Assembly: GCA_910585615.1 (NCBI GenBank)
Contig: CAJUFO010000009.1
Span: 22,235-86,234 of the forward strand
From: an uncultured Acetatifactor sp.
GTDB lineage: Bacteria; Bacillota; Clostridia; Lachnospirales; Lachnospiraceae
Direction: 5' to 3'
Length of the DNA stretch: 64,000 nt
Translations under genes and position numbers: made by a program
Shown here: in pieces, positions 35,150 through 43,237 of the stretch
How positions within the stretch are numbered: the first letter of the stretch is position 1
How the letters are laid out: each line of letters begins with the position of its first letter
The notes under the pieces: model-generated
Database searches by the model: none
What the model was told of the DNA's origin: nothing
The model's input: the letters and a program-made list of their open reading frames with translations, nothing else

Positions 35150-35187
35150 ACCTTAATAAGCACCGTTCCGGTGGGAAAGGTTACAGG
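35150..35187 (-). promoter_or_regulatory. candidate ECF-type autopromoter
   Basis: Minus strand TGTAACC (35185-35179) resembles the AAC-type -35 box of ECF promoters; about 16 bp downstream is CGGTGCTTATTAAGG, a possible -10. The spacing and position (about 50 bp before the sigma ATG) fit, but the -10 is not diagnostic. Confidence 0.4.
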
Positions 35188-35215
35188 GTCTCCGGAATCT
35201 TTTCGTCATCAGCGC

Positions 35216-35244
35216 AAAGAGGGAATACCCGAAGATATCCCCTC
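35216..35244 (-). terminator. terminator with UUCG tetraloop
   Basis: Minus strand GAGGGGATATC-TTCG-GGTATTCCCTC followed by TTT; an 11-bp stem with a G-U pair. It ends the DUF4300 lipoprotein transcript just before the sigma factor promoter. Confidence 0.85.
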
Positions 35245-35272
35245 CCTACATGTTGAATCACGCTACTATAGC

Positions 35273-36052
35273 CTATACAGAACTATCGTCCACCAAAACA
35301 GCGTACTGCTCAGAGATACCCTCGCGCCCTAAAAGATATGCTTTCATTTCATCTACGGACGCAAACCGGCTGAGCTGGAACGGCAGTATGGGGTCTGTTT
35401 TCTCAAAGAACAGGCCCCCCTCATCCTCCTCGAACATAATGCCCGCATGGTAATTGAATACAGATTCGTCTTCAACGCCCCAGAGGGAAACCAAGTGCAC
35501 CGACCCGCCCCCGAACACCGCGCCATTGCCCTGCCATGCATGCAAAACGGTGTCCTCCACAGTGCCCTCCATCTGAATCCGCCTAAACAGGATATCGTAT
35601 TTATAGGCTTCTTCCTTTAGGTACTCCGGAAGCTCGCGGGCTTCCTGTCTCTCACCTGAACTTTCCGTTTCCTGTGCCTGAAAGAAGCTGTGGTATAGCA
35701 TAAAAGCCGCCTGTCGGCAGTTTATATCCTCGAATTCCTGCTGCGTGTATTGATTGATGGCATTCGTATAATCATAAATCTTCTGATAGCTCTTTGCGGT
35801 CTGCTGCCAGCCATTCACCAAAGCTTTTTTCGAAAAGGCGCCGCCAGAATAAATGCCCACATATTCCAACACTGCCTCCGCATCCCGATCCGGTATTCCG
35901 GCAGAAGCCATCAGTTCCGAGAACTCCGTCATGTCCTCCTCGGAAATCAGGTTGTTGTACTGATAACCCGCCCTGCCGCACGAAACAAAAGACAGCAAGA
36001 GAAAAATACCTGCCACCCCCGCTATGGCTGCTCTGCAAAGATATCTTTTCAT
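35273..36052 (-). CDS. DUF4300-like lipoprotein
   Basis: Signal peptide with lipobox LSFVSC (Cys at about residue 25) predicts a membrane-anchored external protein. The body matches the DUF4300 family of Firmicutes lipoproteins (YNNLISEEDMTEFS, VNGWQQTAKSY, EDINCRQAAFMLYHSF); function unknown. ATG 36052 is chosen because the signal peptide starts here; upstream in-frame sequence would bury it and runs into the S51 gene. 259 residues. It has its own terminator. Confidence 0.72.
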   Translation of the reverse strand: MKRYLCRAAIAGVAGIFLLLSFVSCGRAGYQYNNLISEEDMTEFSELMASAGIPDRDAEAVLEYVGIYSGGAFSKKALVNGWQQTAKSYQKIYDYTNAINQYTQQEFEDINCRQAAFMLYHSFFQAQETESSGERQEARELPEYLKEEAYKYDILFRRIQMEGTVEDTVLHAWQGNGAVFGGGSVHLVSLWGVEDESVFNYHAGIMFEEDEGGLFFEKTDPILPFQLSRFASVDEMKAYLLGREGISEQYAVLVDDSSV

Positions 36053-36074
36053 ACTATTCAGCCCCAACTCTTTC

Positions 36075-36800
36075 TCACCAGTCAGAGGAATGCTCCCAGG
36101 CCCCCGGCATTTCACCTGAATCACCGACAACCCACATTTGTTCCAATACCTTCCGGGACATCGGACAGACATTCCCATTGCTTATCAAAAGAATTCGCCC
36201 TAAATAGGTAACTTCCTTTTCCTTGACAAAAATAGCGCTTTCATCTTCCATAGCGCAGATAGGCAGATTCTGTTCCATGGAAATCTGCGACAAAATCTGC
36301 AGCAGCTCCCGGTTTTCCTGCGCTACATGCGCCTTTATAGTAATATCGGCCAATCCCAGCCCCTCATAAGGCACATGGGATTCCCATATGTCCAGGGCCC
36401 GTTTTGCCATGTTGCCCGCGCCTGCGCTCACCCCTAAAACAGCAGCGGCGCTTTTGCGGATTCCATCCCATATGTCTTTGTCACGAATCAGCTGAAACTG
36501 CCGGACCCCATGGCCGCCCATCAGAAAGATGCAGGACGCCTCCTGAATAAGCCGCCTGGCATCATCCACAGCCGTCCTGTCGTCAATCACGCTGTATCGC
36601 CCAAAGGGCATGCCGCATTCCTCAAACATGGCATGCATTCCGGTGGAGTCGCTGTCATTCCTCTCATAATCGGATGGCCATGCGCTTACAAAAACAAGGC
36701 TATCCCGGACAGCCAGCTCTTCCCGGAGCCGTTCCGCAATGCCAACCGGAAAATGATGGGTCGGAAAACCGCTGAAAAAACCTAAAAATCGAGCACGCAT
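36075..36800 (-). CDS. peptidase S51-like protein (class I glutamine amidotransferase fold)
   Basis: Relative of alpha-aspartyl dipeptidase PepE and cyanophycinase. The nucleophile elbow GVSAGAGNMA contains the candidate Ser, preceded by IFLMGGHGVRQF; a histidine for the catalytic triad (near IKAHVAQE) is plausible. Length is 241 residues, the family norm. ATG 36800 (MRARFLGFFSGFP) lies 7 bp after the upstream GNAT stop, with GGAGGG inside that gene's end. Substrate unknown. Confidence 0.8.
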   Translation of the reverse strand: MRARFLGFFSGFPTHHFPVGIAERLREELAVRDSLVFVSAWPSDYERNDSDSTGMHAMFEECGMPFGRYSVIDDRTAVDDARRLIQEASCIFLMGGHGVRQFQLIRDKDIWDGIRKSAAAVLGVSAGAGNMAKRALDIWESHVPYEGLGLADITIKAHVAQENRELLQILSQISMEQNLPICAMEDESAIFVKEKEVTYLGRILLISNGNVCPMSRKVLEQMWVVGDSGEMPGAWEHSSDW

Positions 36801-36807
36801 CCCTGAC

Positions 36808-37380
36808 CTAGCCCTCCCTGAAAAAATCTTCCGCCAATATTGCATACATTACCTTGTCAAATATTCCATTGTTGCATTTACATCCCTGCCGCAATGTCCC
36901 CTCCCACTTCATGCCGGCCTTTTCCTGCATTTTACCGGAAGCCGGATTTTCATTTGCATGCCAGGCATAGATTCGGTTCATCCCGACTTCTCGAAAGAAA
37001 AACTCGATGACCCTTTTGGTCGCCTCGGTCATCAGTCCCTGATTCCACCAGCTCCGCCCGATCTCACATGCTAATTCGACCTGGCGCAGCTCATCGTCCG
37101 GATGCATTCCGAAATATCGTCCGATCACTTCTCCAGTCTCCTTTAGCTGAACGGCCCAGCTATAGCGGTCACTCTTCTCATACGCGCCCAGCCAGTTGTG
37201 CGTGAACATATTTGCGTTCGTCATCACATCCGCGATACAGTTCATTGGCGCATAATTTGTCCATTTCCAGACTTCTGTATCATTCCAGCAATTATAATAA
37301 ATCTGTTCCAGGTCTTCTTTTTGAAATCGCCGCAATATCAGACGCGGTGTCTCCAGATATACAGTTCCCTTATGCGTCAT
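36808..37380 (-). CDS. GNAT acetyltransferase, RimJ/RimL type
   Basis: Acetyltransferase of the Acetyltransf_3 group, typically modifying protein N-termini or small amines. ETPRLILRRFQKEDLEQ is the family start; the acetyl-CoA loop is RSWWNQGLMTEATKRVI; the end reads NENPASGKMQEKAGMKWEGTLRQ. ATG 37380 has AGGAG 7 bp upstream; the frame to 37419 lacks support. 190 residues. The start overlaps the stop of a degenerate ORF by 3 bp. Confidence 0.88.
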   Translation of the reverse strand: MTHKGTVYLETPRLILRRFQKEDLEQIYYNCWNDTEVWKWTNYAPMNCIADVMTNANMFTHNWLGAYEKSDRYSWAVQLKETGEVIGRYFGMHPDDELRQVELACEIGRSWWNQGLMTEATKRVIEFFFREVGMNRIYAWHANENPASGKMQEKAGMKWEGTLRQGCKCNNGIFDKVMYAILAEDFFREG

Positions 37381-37499
37381 CGCTTCTCTCCTACCTCCTG
37401 GCAAAATGTCTTCAGCCATGTCTGGTCCCGCACAAGAATGTCCATGGGCGAAATGAGACGGACCTCTTCTCTGTCCCGGGGTGTACGGTTCTCAAGCAT
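37377..37499 (-). pseudogene. degenerate ORF with an apparent frameshift, upstream of the GNAT gene
   Basis: The 40-residue frame from ATG 37499 reads MLENRTPRDREEVRLISPMD then ILVRDQTWLKTFCQEVGEKR and stops in TGA overlapping the GNAT ATG. Just upstream, in another frame, is DFKELMKGCPDI. Joining the frames at GATATTGCCGG by a one-base change gives a continuous, protein-like segment. Probably the remains of a small gene of unknown family. Confidence 0.4.
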
Positions 37500-37848
37500 T
37501 TCCGGCAATATCAGGACAGCCTTTCATAAGCTCCTTGAAATCATGAATCGAATCTCCTCCCAGAAACGATGCCCCTCTCTTTCTATGGCATATCTTCATT
37601 ATACAAAAAGCTTCTCCTGTTTACAATAGAATTTTGATAATAGAATCTATCCTAAAAAAATCTGTTCCGTCTTCTATGCATGTCAGACAGCGGAACAAGA
37701 AGCACATCAGGACAAGGTATTGAATGATATTGCCATGCGTGAAAATAATGAATTGGAGAAAAATATGAAGTCAGATAGAAATTCTTAAAAACATATTGAA
37801 ATAATTCCGTTTTCACCGCATAATCAATATCAGAGGGAGGAGTACAAA
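37500..37848. other. AT-richer interval with possible coding remnants
   Basis: Noticeably more AT-rich than its surroundings. On the plus strand (about 37640-37788) a frame without a good start reads ACQTAEQEAHQDKVLNDIAM then RENNELEKN to a stop, which may be another gene fragment. A strong AGGGAGGAG precedes the optional upstream start of the second Uma2 gene. Confidence 0.35.
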
Positions 37849-37911
37849 ATGGCAGGCTGGATTGTAGCGCTGCGGCATGCTAAAAATCAAATAGAAAGCG
37901 AGGAATCACCC

Positions 37912-38454
37912 ATGACATTAGCACAAGAAAGGACCTATACGATAGATGACATATACTCCCTGCCTGAGGGCCAGAGGGCGGAGCTGATTGACGGACGGAT
38001 GTATATGATGGCTCCACCGATAAGGATTCACCAGAAGCTGGTTTCGCAATTTACCAAAATCATCGGGAACTACATCGACGCAAGGCATGGCACCTGTGAA
38101 GTCTATCCCGCCCCCTTCGCTGTATTTCTGAATGAAGACGACCTGAACTATTTGGAGCCAGATATCAGCGTCATATGCGACAAAGGCAAACTGAATGACA
38201 GGGGCTGCAGCGGAGCCCCGGACTGGGTAATCGAGATAACCTCCCCGTCTAACCCCCAAAACGATTATGGGATAAAATTATTCAAGTACCGCACTGCCGG
38301 CGTCAGGGAATACTGGATCGTGAACCCCCAAAAGAACACTGTCATGGTATATGACCTGGAGAATGAGGAAAAGTCGAACCAATATACTTTCGAGGATGAT
38401 GTCCCGGTATGTATTTATGATGACTTAAGCATCAGGGTGTTAGATTTGTTATAA
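37912..38454 (+). CDS. Uma2 family (DUF820) restriction-endonuclease-fold protein, copy 2
   Basis: 180 residues, closely similar over its whole length to the protein at 23237-23779 (shared TIDDIY, LPEGQRAELIDG, CDKGKLNDRGCSGAPDW and KYRTAGVREYWIVNP). The PD-(D/E)xK-like core residues appear intact. ATG 37912 (MTLAQERTYTI) matches the family start and has GAGGA 7 bp upstream. An in-frame ATG at 37849 with an even stronger AGGGAGGAG would add 21 residues (MAGWIVALRHAKN...), so the true start is uncertain. No neighbour suggests a job. Confidence 0.83.
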   Translation: MTLAQERTYTIDDIYSLPEGQRAELIDGRMYMMAPPIRIHQKLVSQFTKIIGNYIDARHGTCEVYPAPFAVFLNEDDLNYLEPDISVICDKGKLNDRGCSGAPDWVIEITSPSNPQNDYGIKLFKYRTAGVREYWIVNPQKNTVMVYDLENEEKSNQYTFEDDVPVCIYDDLSIRVLDLL

Positions 38455-38605
38455 AAATGTTGCGACGCCGCAACTCCCGCACCACGACAATATGATTAAA
38501 GAGCGCGGGATCGTATGACAAAGATAGAAGTACAGGGCAGGAAGGGTAAGGATACGGGAGCTTGGCCTGGTCTTCAAATCCGGTTTCAAAATAAGGCACC
38601 AAAAG

Positions 38606-38649
38606 GCCGCAAACCCTTGATTTCACTGGTAAAATCCCGGATTTGCGGC
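38606..38649 (-). terminator. hairpin downstream of tRNA-Pro
   Basis: GCCGCAAA (38606-38613) pairs with TTTGCGGC (38642-38649); on the minus strand CTTTTGG follows. Loop about 28 nt. Confidence 0.5.
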
Positions 38650-38662
38650 TTCCATCAAAAAA

Positions 38663-38737
38663 TCGGGGTGACAGGATTCGAACCTGCGACCTCCTGGTCC
38701 CAAACCAGGCGCTCTAGCCAAGCTGAGCCACACCCCG
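38663..38737 (-). tRNA. tRNA-Pro (anticodon TGG)
   Basis: Acceptor CGGGGTG/CACCCCG with discriminator A; anticodon stem CCTGG/CCAGG around TTTGGGA (TGG); T arm GCAGGTTCGAATCCTGT. Confidence 0.94.
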
Positions 38738-38826
38738 AGATGCCGCAGGCCTCCGCTCCGCATCCCGTGGCGCAACTCCTGCAACGTGCCCATTATATCC
38801 CAAAACAGCCTTCCCTGTCAAGGGAT

Positions 38827-39300
38827 TTACAGATATTCGATGGCAAAATCCGCCCTTTCCCCCTCCACCTCCATGACCACATAGGACGGCCGCCGCCCCT
38901 CCTGCCTGGGGTAGGACAAGCTCCCGGGGTTCACGGCTATGATGCCGCCCTGTCTGTCCACCGATGGCTTGTGGGTGTGCCCGTACATCACGATGTCGAA
39001 GCCCCTGGCCCTGGCCTCCCTCTTGATGACCTCGCTGCCCATGGACACATAATAGTTATGCCCGTGGGTCACCCATACCCGAAAGGAGCCCAGTTCCAGC
39101 TCCAGCTCCCTAGGCAGGTAGGAGAAGAAATCGTTGTTCCCCAGCACGATCTGCACCGGGCAGGCCGCCGCGTTGGTCAGGACGTACTCGGCCCCCTCCG
39201 CGTCCCCGCAGTGGATTACCAGGTCCGGCTCCACAAGCTCCAGGGCCTTGAAATAATTGTCGTTTTTCCTGTGGGTATCACTGACTATCAGCACCTTCAT
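38827..39300 (-). CDS. YfcE/MJ0936-type metallophosphoesterase
   Basis: Small phosphodiesterase of the calcineurin-like superfamily. The metal motifs are LIVSDTHRKND (1st), IHCGDAEGAE (2nd), VLGNNDFF (3rd), VTHGHNYYV and MYGHTHKPSV (His ligands). 157 residues, the normal short form. The gene overlaps the upstream rdgB-like gene by 4 bp (ATGA), a common clostridial pairing. Physiological substrate unknown. Confidence 0.92.
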   Translation of the reverse strand: MKVLIVSDTHRKNDNYFKALELVEPDLVIHCGDAEGAEYVLTNAAACPVQIVLGNNDFFSYLPRELELELGSFRVWVTHGHNYYVSMGSEVIKREARARGFDIVMYGHTHKPSVDRQGGIIAVNPGSLSYPRQEGRRPSYVVMEVEGERADFAIEYL

Positions 39301-39887
39301 AGCTTCGCCAGTTCCTCCTTCATCAGCCGCAGCGCCTTGCCCCTGTGGCTCACCAGGTTCTTCTCCTCCTCCGTCAGCTCCGCCGTGGTCTTTCCCAGCT
39401 CCGGCACATAGAAGATAGGGTCGTATCCGAAGCCGTTTTCCCCCTTCTCCTCATAGCCGATGCGCCCCTCTATCGTGGCCCGCACCGTCAGCTCCCTGCC
39501 GTCCGGCAGCACCGCGGCGATGGCGCAGACGAACCTGGCCGTGCGCTCTTCCTCCGGAACGCCCTCCAGCCGCCTGATCAGATCCGCGTTCTTGATGCGG
39601 TAGGAAGTATCCTCCCCCAGATACCTGGCGGAATAGACCCCCGGCTCCTTTCCCAGCCAGTCGATTTCCAGCCCCGAGTCGTCGGCCAGAACCAATTCAC
39701 CCGCCTGAACAGCCACCGCCCTGGCCTTGATCAGGGCGTTCTCCTCATAGGTCTTCCCGTCCTCCGCTATGTCCGTCCGGATTCCGGCCTCCTTCATGGA
39801 GAGGATATCCGGATATGTATCGGCCAGGATATCCCTGATTTCCCGCATCTTCCCTTCGTTTCCCGTGGCGAATATCAATCGTTCCAT
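39297..39887 (-). CDS. rdgB: XTP/dITP diphosphatase (RdgB/HAM1 family)
   Basis: House-cleaning pyrophosphatase that hydrolyses non-canonical purine triphosphates such as XTP and dITP. MERLIFATGNEGKMREI is the substrate-binding start (ATGNxxK), followed by ADDSGLEIDWL, GVYSARY, GENGFGYDPIFY and VSHRGKALRLM, all hallmark segments. 196 residues. Transcribed as a pair with the phosphoesterase. Confidence 0.95.
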   Translation of the reverse strand: MERLIFATGNEGKMREIRDILADTYPDILSMKEAGIRTDIAEDGKTYEENALIKARAVAVQAGELVLADDSGLEIDWLGKEPGVYSARYLGEDTSYRIKNADLIRRLEGVPEEERTARFVCAIAAVLPDGRELTVRATIEGRIGYEEKGENGFGYDPIFYVPELGKTTAELTEEEKNLVSHRGKALRLMKEELAKL

Positions 39888-40069
39888 TTCATCCTCTTAT
39901 CCTTTTTTTCATTTTTTTCCACACTGCCCTGCCATTGGGATGCTCGGCTGCCCGCTCCGCTCAGGATGACACCTCTGTCTTCATCCTTCTGCCTCCCGCC
40001 AAACTTCAAACTCATTCTCGGCCTCGTATCCCATAGCTTTGCCCTGTTCCCTTTTTTCCAATCCCGCCG

Positions 40070-41218
40070 CTACTGTTTCGCCCTGGGCGGCTTGGGCCCC
40101 AGGAACTGGTAGTAGTAAGCCTTCATCATGCCGTTGTAGATTTTTCGGTTCCTGTCCGCCTTGCGCCCGATGTCCCGCTCCGCGCCCTCATAGGCGGATA
40201 TCAGGTACATGCTCCAGGTATCCAGCAGCCGGAACCGCTCCCCGATTGTCCGGTACAGCCCGGGCATCTCCTCCTTGTCGCGGAGCCTCTCCCCGTAGGG
40301 CGGGTTGGTGATGATAAAGCCGTACTTCTTCGGATGGCTCAACTGGGCCACGTCCCGCCTCTGGAAATGAATCAGCTTCTCCACCCCAGCCCGCTTCGCG
40401 TTCTCCCTGGCGATTTCCACCATGTGGTCATCGATGTCGTACCCCTGTATGTCCGTCTCTATCTCCAGGTTCACCAGGTCCTCGGCCTCCTCCTGGGCAT
40501 CCTGCCACCGGCCCTTGTCTACGATATGCCGCCAGTCCTCCGCCGTGAAGTCCCTCTCCATCCCCGGCGCGATGTTCGCCGCCATCATGGCCGCCTCGAT
40601 GGGGATGGTGCCGCTGCCGCAGAAAGGGTCCACAAGCACCCGCTCCCCGTTCCAGGGAGTCAGCTTGATCATGGCCGCCGCCAGGTTCTCCGCGATGGGC
40701 GCCTGGGCCACCAGCTTGCGGTATCCCCTCTTGTGCAGGGACACCCCCGTGCTGTCCAGCCCCACCGTGACCTGGTCCTTCATCAGGAAGACCCGGATGG
40801 GAAACTCCGCGCCGTCCTCCTGGAACCAGTTTACGTGATAGATTCCTTTCAGACGCTCTACCATTGCCTTCTTCATGACAGACTGGATATCCGAGGGGCT
40901 GAACAGCCTGGATTTCACGCTGGCCGCCTTGGTCACCCAGAATCTCCCGTCCTCCGGTATGTATTCCTCCCAGGGGAGTGCCTTTGTCCCCTCGAACAGC
41001 TCCTCGAAGCTCTCCGCGTGGAAGCTGCCGATTTTGATCAGCACCCGCTCCGCGCTCCGCAGGAAGATGTTGGCCCGGCACAGGGCCTCCTCGTCTCCCA
41101 GGAAAGTCACCCTGCCGTCCACCACCTCCGAGATGTCATAACCCAGGTCGTCGATTTCCCGTTTCAGCACTGCTTCCATGCCAAAGTGGCAGGGAACAAT
41201 CAATTCAAATTTCCGCAT
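40070..41218 (-). CDS. THUMP-domain class I RNA methyltransferase (RlmL/YpsC type)
   Basis: N2-guanine methyltransferase family acting on 23S rRNA. An N-terminal ferredoxin-like/THUMP region (about 1-160) precedes a Rossmann domain with VDPFCGSGTIPIEAA (SAM binding) and the catalytic ITNPPYGERL. 382 residues match the single-domain Firmicutes form, which lacks the second methyltransferase of E. coli RlmL. ATG 41218 has GGGGAG upstream; the ATG at 41230 overlaps that site and is less likely. The tiny Asn/Gln-rich gene lies 140 bp upstream. Confidence 0.92.
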   Translation of the reverse strand: MRKFELIVPCHFGMEAVLKREIDDLGYDISEVVDGRVTFLGDEEALCRANIFLRSAERVLIKIGSFHAESFEELFEGTKALPWEEYIPEDGRFWVTKAASVKSRLFSPSDIQSVMKKAMVERLKGIYHVNWFQEDGAEFPIRVFLMKDQVTVGLDSTGVSLHKRGYRKLVAQAPIAENLAAAMIKLTPWNGERVLVDPFCGSGTIPIEAAMMAANIAPGMERDFTAEDWRHIVDKGRWQDAQEEAEDLVNLEIETDIQGYDIDDHMVEIARENAKRAGVEKLIHFQRRDVAQLSHPKKYGFIITNPPYGERLRDKEEMPGLYRTIGERFRLLDTWSMYLISAYEGAERDIGRKADRNRKIYNGMMKAYYYQFLGPKPPRAKQ

Positions 41219-41308
41219 GTCTCCCCTCATCCCGCTCCCAGCGCGGCCTCCATCCTGATATGCCGCTCTTCCGTATCCGTACTCCTATATCTGCAGCTCT
41301 TCTATGTA

Positions 41309-41346
41309 GGCAGGGGCACTGTACCATGCAGTGCAGCGCCCCTGCC
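41309..41346. terminator. hairpin after the Asn/Gln-rich gene
   Basis: GGCAGGGGC (41309-41317) pairs with GCCCCTGCC (41338-41346) around a 20-nt loop that itself contains CTGCACTG-like complementarity. A weak T stretch follows on the minus strand; it may separate the small gene from the methyltransferase gene. Confidence 0.5.
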
Positions 41347-41358
41347 GCCAGAAAGGAC

Positions 41359-41523
41359 TTAGTAGTTATTGTCCTGGTTGTTCTGGTTCTTGCTCTGGTT
41401 GTTGTTCTGGTTCTTGCTCTGATTGTTGTTCTGGTTCTTGTTCTGGTTGTTGTTCTGATTCTGGTTCTGGCTGTTCTTGCAGTTCTCAGAATTGTTGGCG
41501 TTGTTGTACTTATTGTTGTCCAT
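41359..41523 (-). CDS. 54-residue Asn/Gln-rich octapeptide-repeat protein
   Basis: ATG 41523 has GAGGAAAG 6 bp upstream and the frame ends in TAA at 41359. Of 54 residues, 27 are Asn and 10 are Gln. After MDNNKYNNANNSENCKN, three copies of the octapeptide NQNNN-Q(N/S)K run from residue 22 to 45 (24-bp DNA repeats, 41389-41460), then a partial copy. One Cys (residue 15) and no hydrophobic residue to speak of. The composition is that of intrinsically disordered or prion-like proteins. No family or function recognised. The opposite strand reads as Leu/Val repeats, which is an artefact. Confidence 0.75.
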   Translation of the reverse strand: MDNNKYNNANNSENCKNSQNQNQNNNQNKNQNNNQSKNQNNNQSKNQNNQDNNY

Positions 41524-41705
41524 TTCTTTCCTCACATCCTGCCGCCTTCTGCGGCGCTTCTGCCGGAATCCCCTTCTCCCTGCGATTCCGGGAAACGTGG
41601 GTTGCGCGGTTCCGGGAAGCGTAAGTCTCAGGCGGTTCCGTATTTTCAGTTACAGCAGTAGTATGAGAGGATTTCTGAAAAAATATGCATGTGATTTCCA
41701 ATTTT

Positions 41706-42224
41706 TTAATTCATCCAGTCCCGGAACACCTTTACCAGGAAAAGCACGCCCAAAATGGGCAGCAATATGGGCAGAAGGGCCGTGATCACGGAGAATATGG
41801 CGCTCAGAATCAATACCACCACCAGCAGCGCCAGAATCAGCCACGCCCATAGGGGAACCCTGGCAAGCAGGCTGACCCTGCCCCGGCCCAGGGGCCCCTG
41901 GGGCTGGGCCTCCCGGCCGGACCATCCGCTGTCCTCCCCGTATTCGGCGTATTCCGTGTACTGCCCGGTCCGGCTGCCCTCAGACCACGCGCCCGCCTCT
42001 CCACGCCCGGATGACCGTCTGCTGCCGCCTCCGGTCTCCACGATGGTCCGGGCAATGAGCCGCGGGTCTCCCAGCTCCGAGAGCACCTCCCCCTCCTCCC
42101 TTCCTTTCCGGGTCTCGGTATTGATGTAATCCTCGTAGTATTCCAGGTTCTCCGTAAGCTGCGCAGAGGTCACCCTGCCGCCAAGCGCCAGGCGCAGCGA
42201 CTCTAAAAATTCTCTTTTCGTCAT
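41706..42224 (-). CDS. DUF1700 family membrane protein
   Basis: The N-terminus MTKREFLESLRLAL, then LEYYEDYINTE and LGDPRLIARTIV is the DUF1700 signature. A long Gly/Ser/Glu-rich linker (about 70-110) leads to two C-terminal membrane helices (about 120-165). In Firmicutes these proteins are often encoded beside PadR regulators, but none is adjacent here. 172 residues. ATG 42224 has TAGGAAC upstream and lies 4 bp after the stop of the DUF6171 gene, so coupling is likely. Confidence 0.83.
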   Translation of the reverse strand: MTKREFLESLRLALGGRVTSAQLTENLEYYEDYINTETRKGREEGEVLSELGDPRLIARTIVETGGGSRRSSGRGEAGAWSEGSRTGQYTEYAEYGEDSGWSGREAQPQGPLGRGRVSLLARVPLWAWLILALLVVVLILSAIFSVITALLPILLPILGVLFLVKVFRDWMN

Positions 42225-42228
42225 GTTC

Positions 42229-42495
42229 CTACCATTTCTTTCTGGGGCAGATGTTCTTCGCCACCACCGCCCGAAGCTCCACATAGCAGCCGCAGATACG
42301 GCACATCCCCTCCAGCAGAAGGTCGCACTCCTTGCAGACCGCCAGCCTTTCCTCGTACAGCGCCTCGTCCGCTTTGATCTCCGGATCCAGGTTCGCGATG
42401 TACTCCCGCAGGGAGCGGAAGTATTCTTCCTTTCCTACCATGTCCCTGGTGAGGCACTTTCTGCAATAACGCTGGTTCCCGGTCTTCTGTTCCAT
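42229..42495 (-). CDS. DUF6171 family zinc-finger-like protein
   Basis: 88 residues with two cysteine clusters: YCRKCL (about 10-15) and CKEC/CRICGCYVELRA (about 54-76), plus a final NICPRKKW cysteine. The CxxC pairs suggest bound zinc. The CGCYVELRA ending is characteristic of this small Firmicutes family; its function is unknown. It precedes the DUF1700 gene on the same strand. Confidence 0.8.
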   Translation of the reverse strand: MEQKTGNQRYCRKCLTRDMVGKEEYFRSLREYIANLDPEIKADEALYEERLAVCKECDLLLEGMCRICGCYVELRAVVAKNICPRKKW

Positions 42496-42607
42496 AACTG
42501 CTCCATGTCTGCTCCTATGTTTCCACCGACTTATGACATTATACTTTCTTTATTGCATAAAATCAATATTCCGGGGCGGGTTTTTTCAAAAGTTTCCCAG
42601 CGGAAAG

Positions 42608-43237
42608 CTATAGGATTTTCCCGCTGTCCATCTCGCATACCGTATCGCATAGCGTAGAAATATCCAGGGGATTGTGCGAAGACAGTAATATAGTTACCCC
42701 CTGTTCCTTTAATGTGGCGAATAATCGGCGCATATCTTCCACCCCTCTGTTATCCAGCCCATTCATGGGTTCATCCAGAATCAGGAGTCTGGGATTCTCC
42801 ATAATGGCCTGCGCGATACCCAGCCGCTGCCTCATTCCCAGCGAATATTTTCCGACATGCTTTTTTGATTTTCCGTCTAGGCCCACCAGATTCATGTAGG
42901 AACAGACATCAACGTCTTTTCTGCCTCTCAGGCCCAAAAGCCATTTCAGATTATTGCTGCCGCTTTCCGTGGTGATGAATCCGGGCGTCTCAATCATCAT
43001 GCCGGTATCGGGAGCAAAATCCACATCTTTTCCGATGGTTTTTCCAAAAACCCGGACGCTTCCCGAAGTGGGCTTTAAGAATCCCAGGATGCATTTCATG
43101 AAAACCGTCTTCCCGGATCCGTTGCGCCCTATGATGCCATGGATTTTTCCCGTCTCAAATGATATATTGATGTCGGTCAATACGTTCTCCTTGCCAAAAG
43201 ATTTTGAGAGCGCCTTTACTTCTATTGCATTAATCAT
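42608..43237 (-). CDS. ABC transporter ATP-binding protein
   Basis: Nucleotide-binding subunit of an exporter. Walker A GRNGSGKT, Q-loop region, signature YSLGMRQRLGIA, Walker B LLILDEPMNGLD and the switch HNP are present. At 209 residues it is short but complete, the size typical of bacteriocin-immunity/lantibiotic-resistance type exporters. The start overlaps the upstream permease by 8 bp; it is the last gene of a four-gene operon (lipoprotein, two permeases, ATPase). Confidence 0.9.
   Translation of the reverse strand: MINAIEVKALSKSFGKENVLTDINISFETGKIHGIIGRNGSGKTVFMKCILGFLKPTSGSVRVFGKTIGKDVDFAPDTGMMIETPGFITTESGSNNLKWLLGLRGRKDVDVCSYMNLVGLDGKSKKHVGKYSLGMRQRLGIAQAIMENPRLLILDEPMNGLDNRGVEDMRRLFATLKEQGVTILLSSHNPLDISTLCDTVCEMDSGKIL

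Noticed and set aside
41260..41661. Leu/Val-repeat membrane protein on the plus strand
   Set aside because: It is the complement of the Asn/Gln repeats; no ribosome site, and the minus-strand frame has start, stop and ribosome site.
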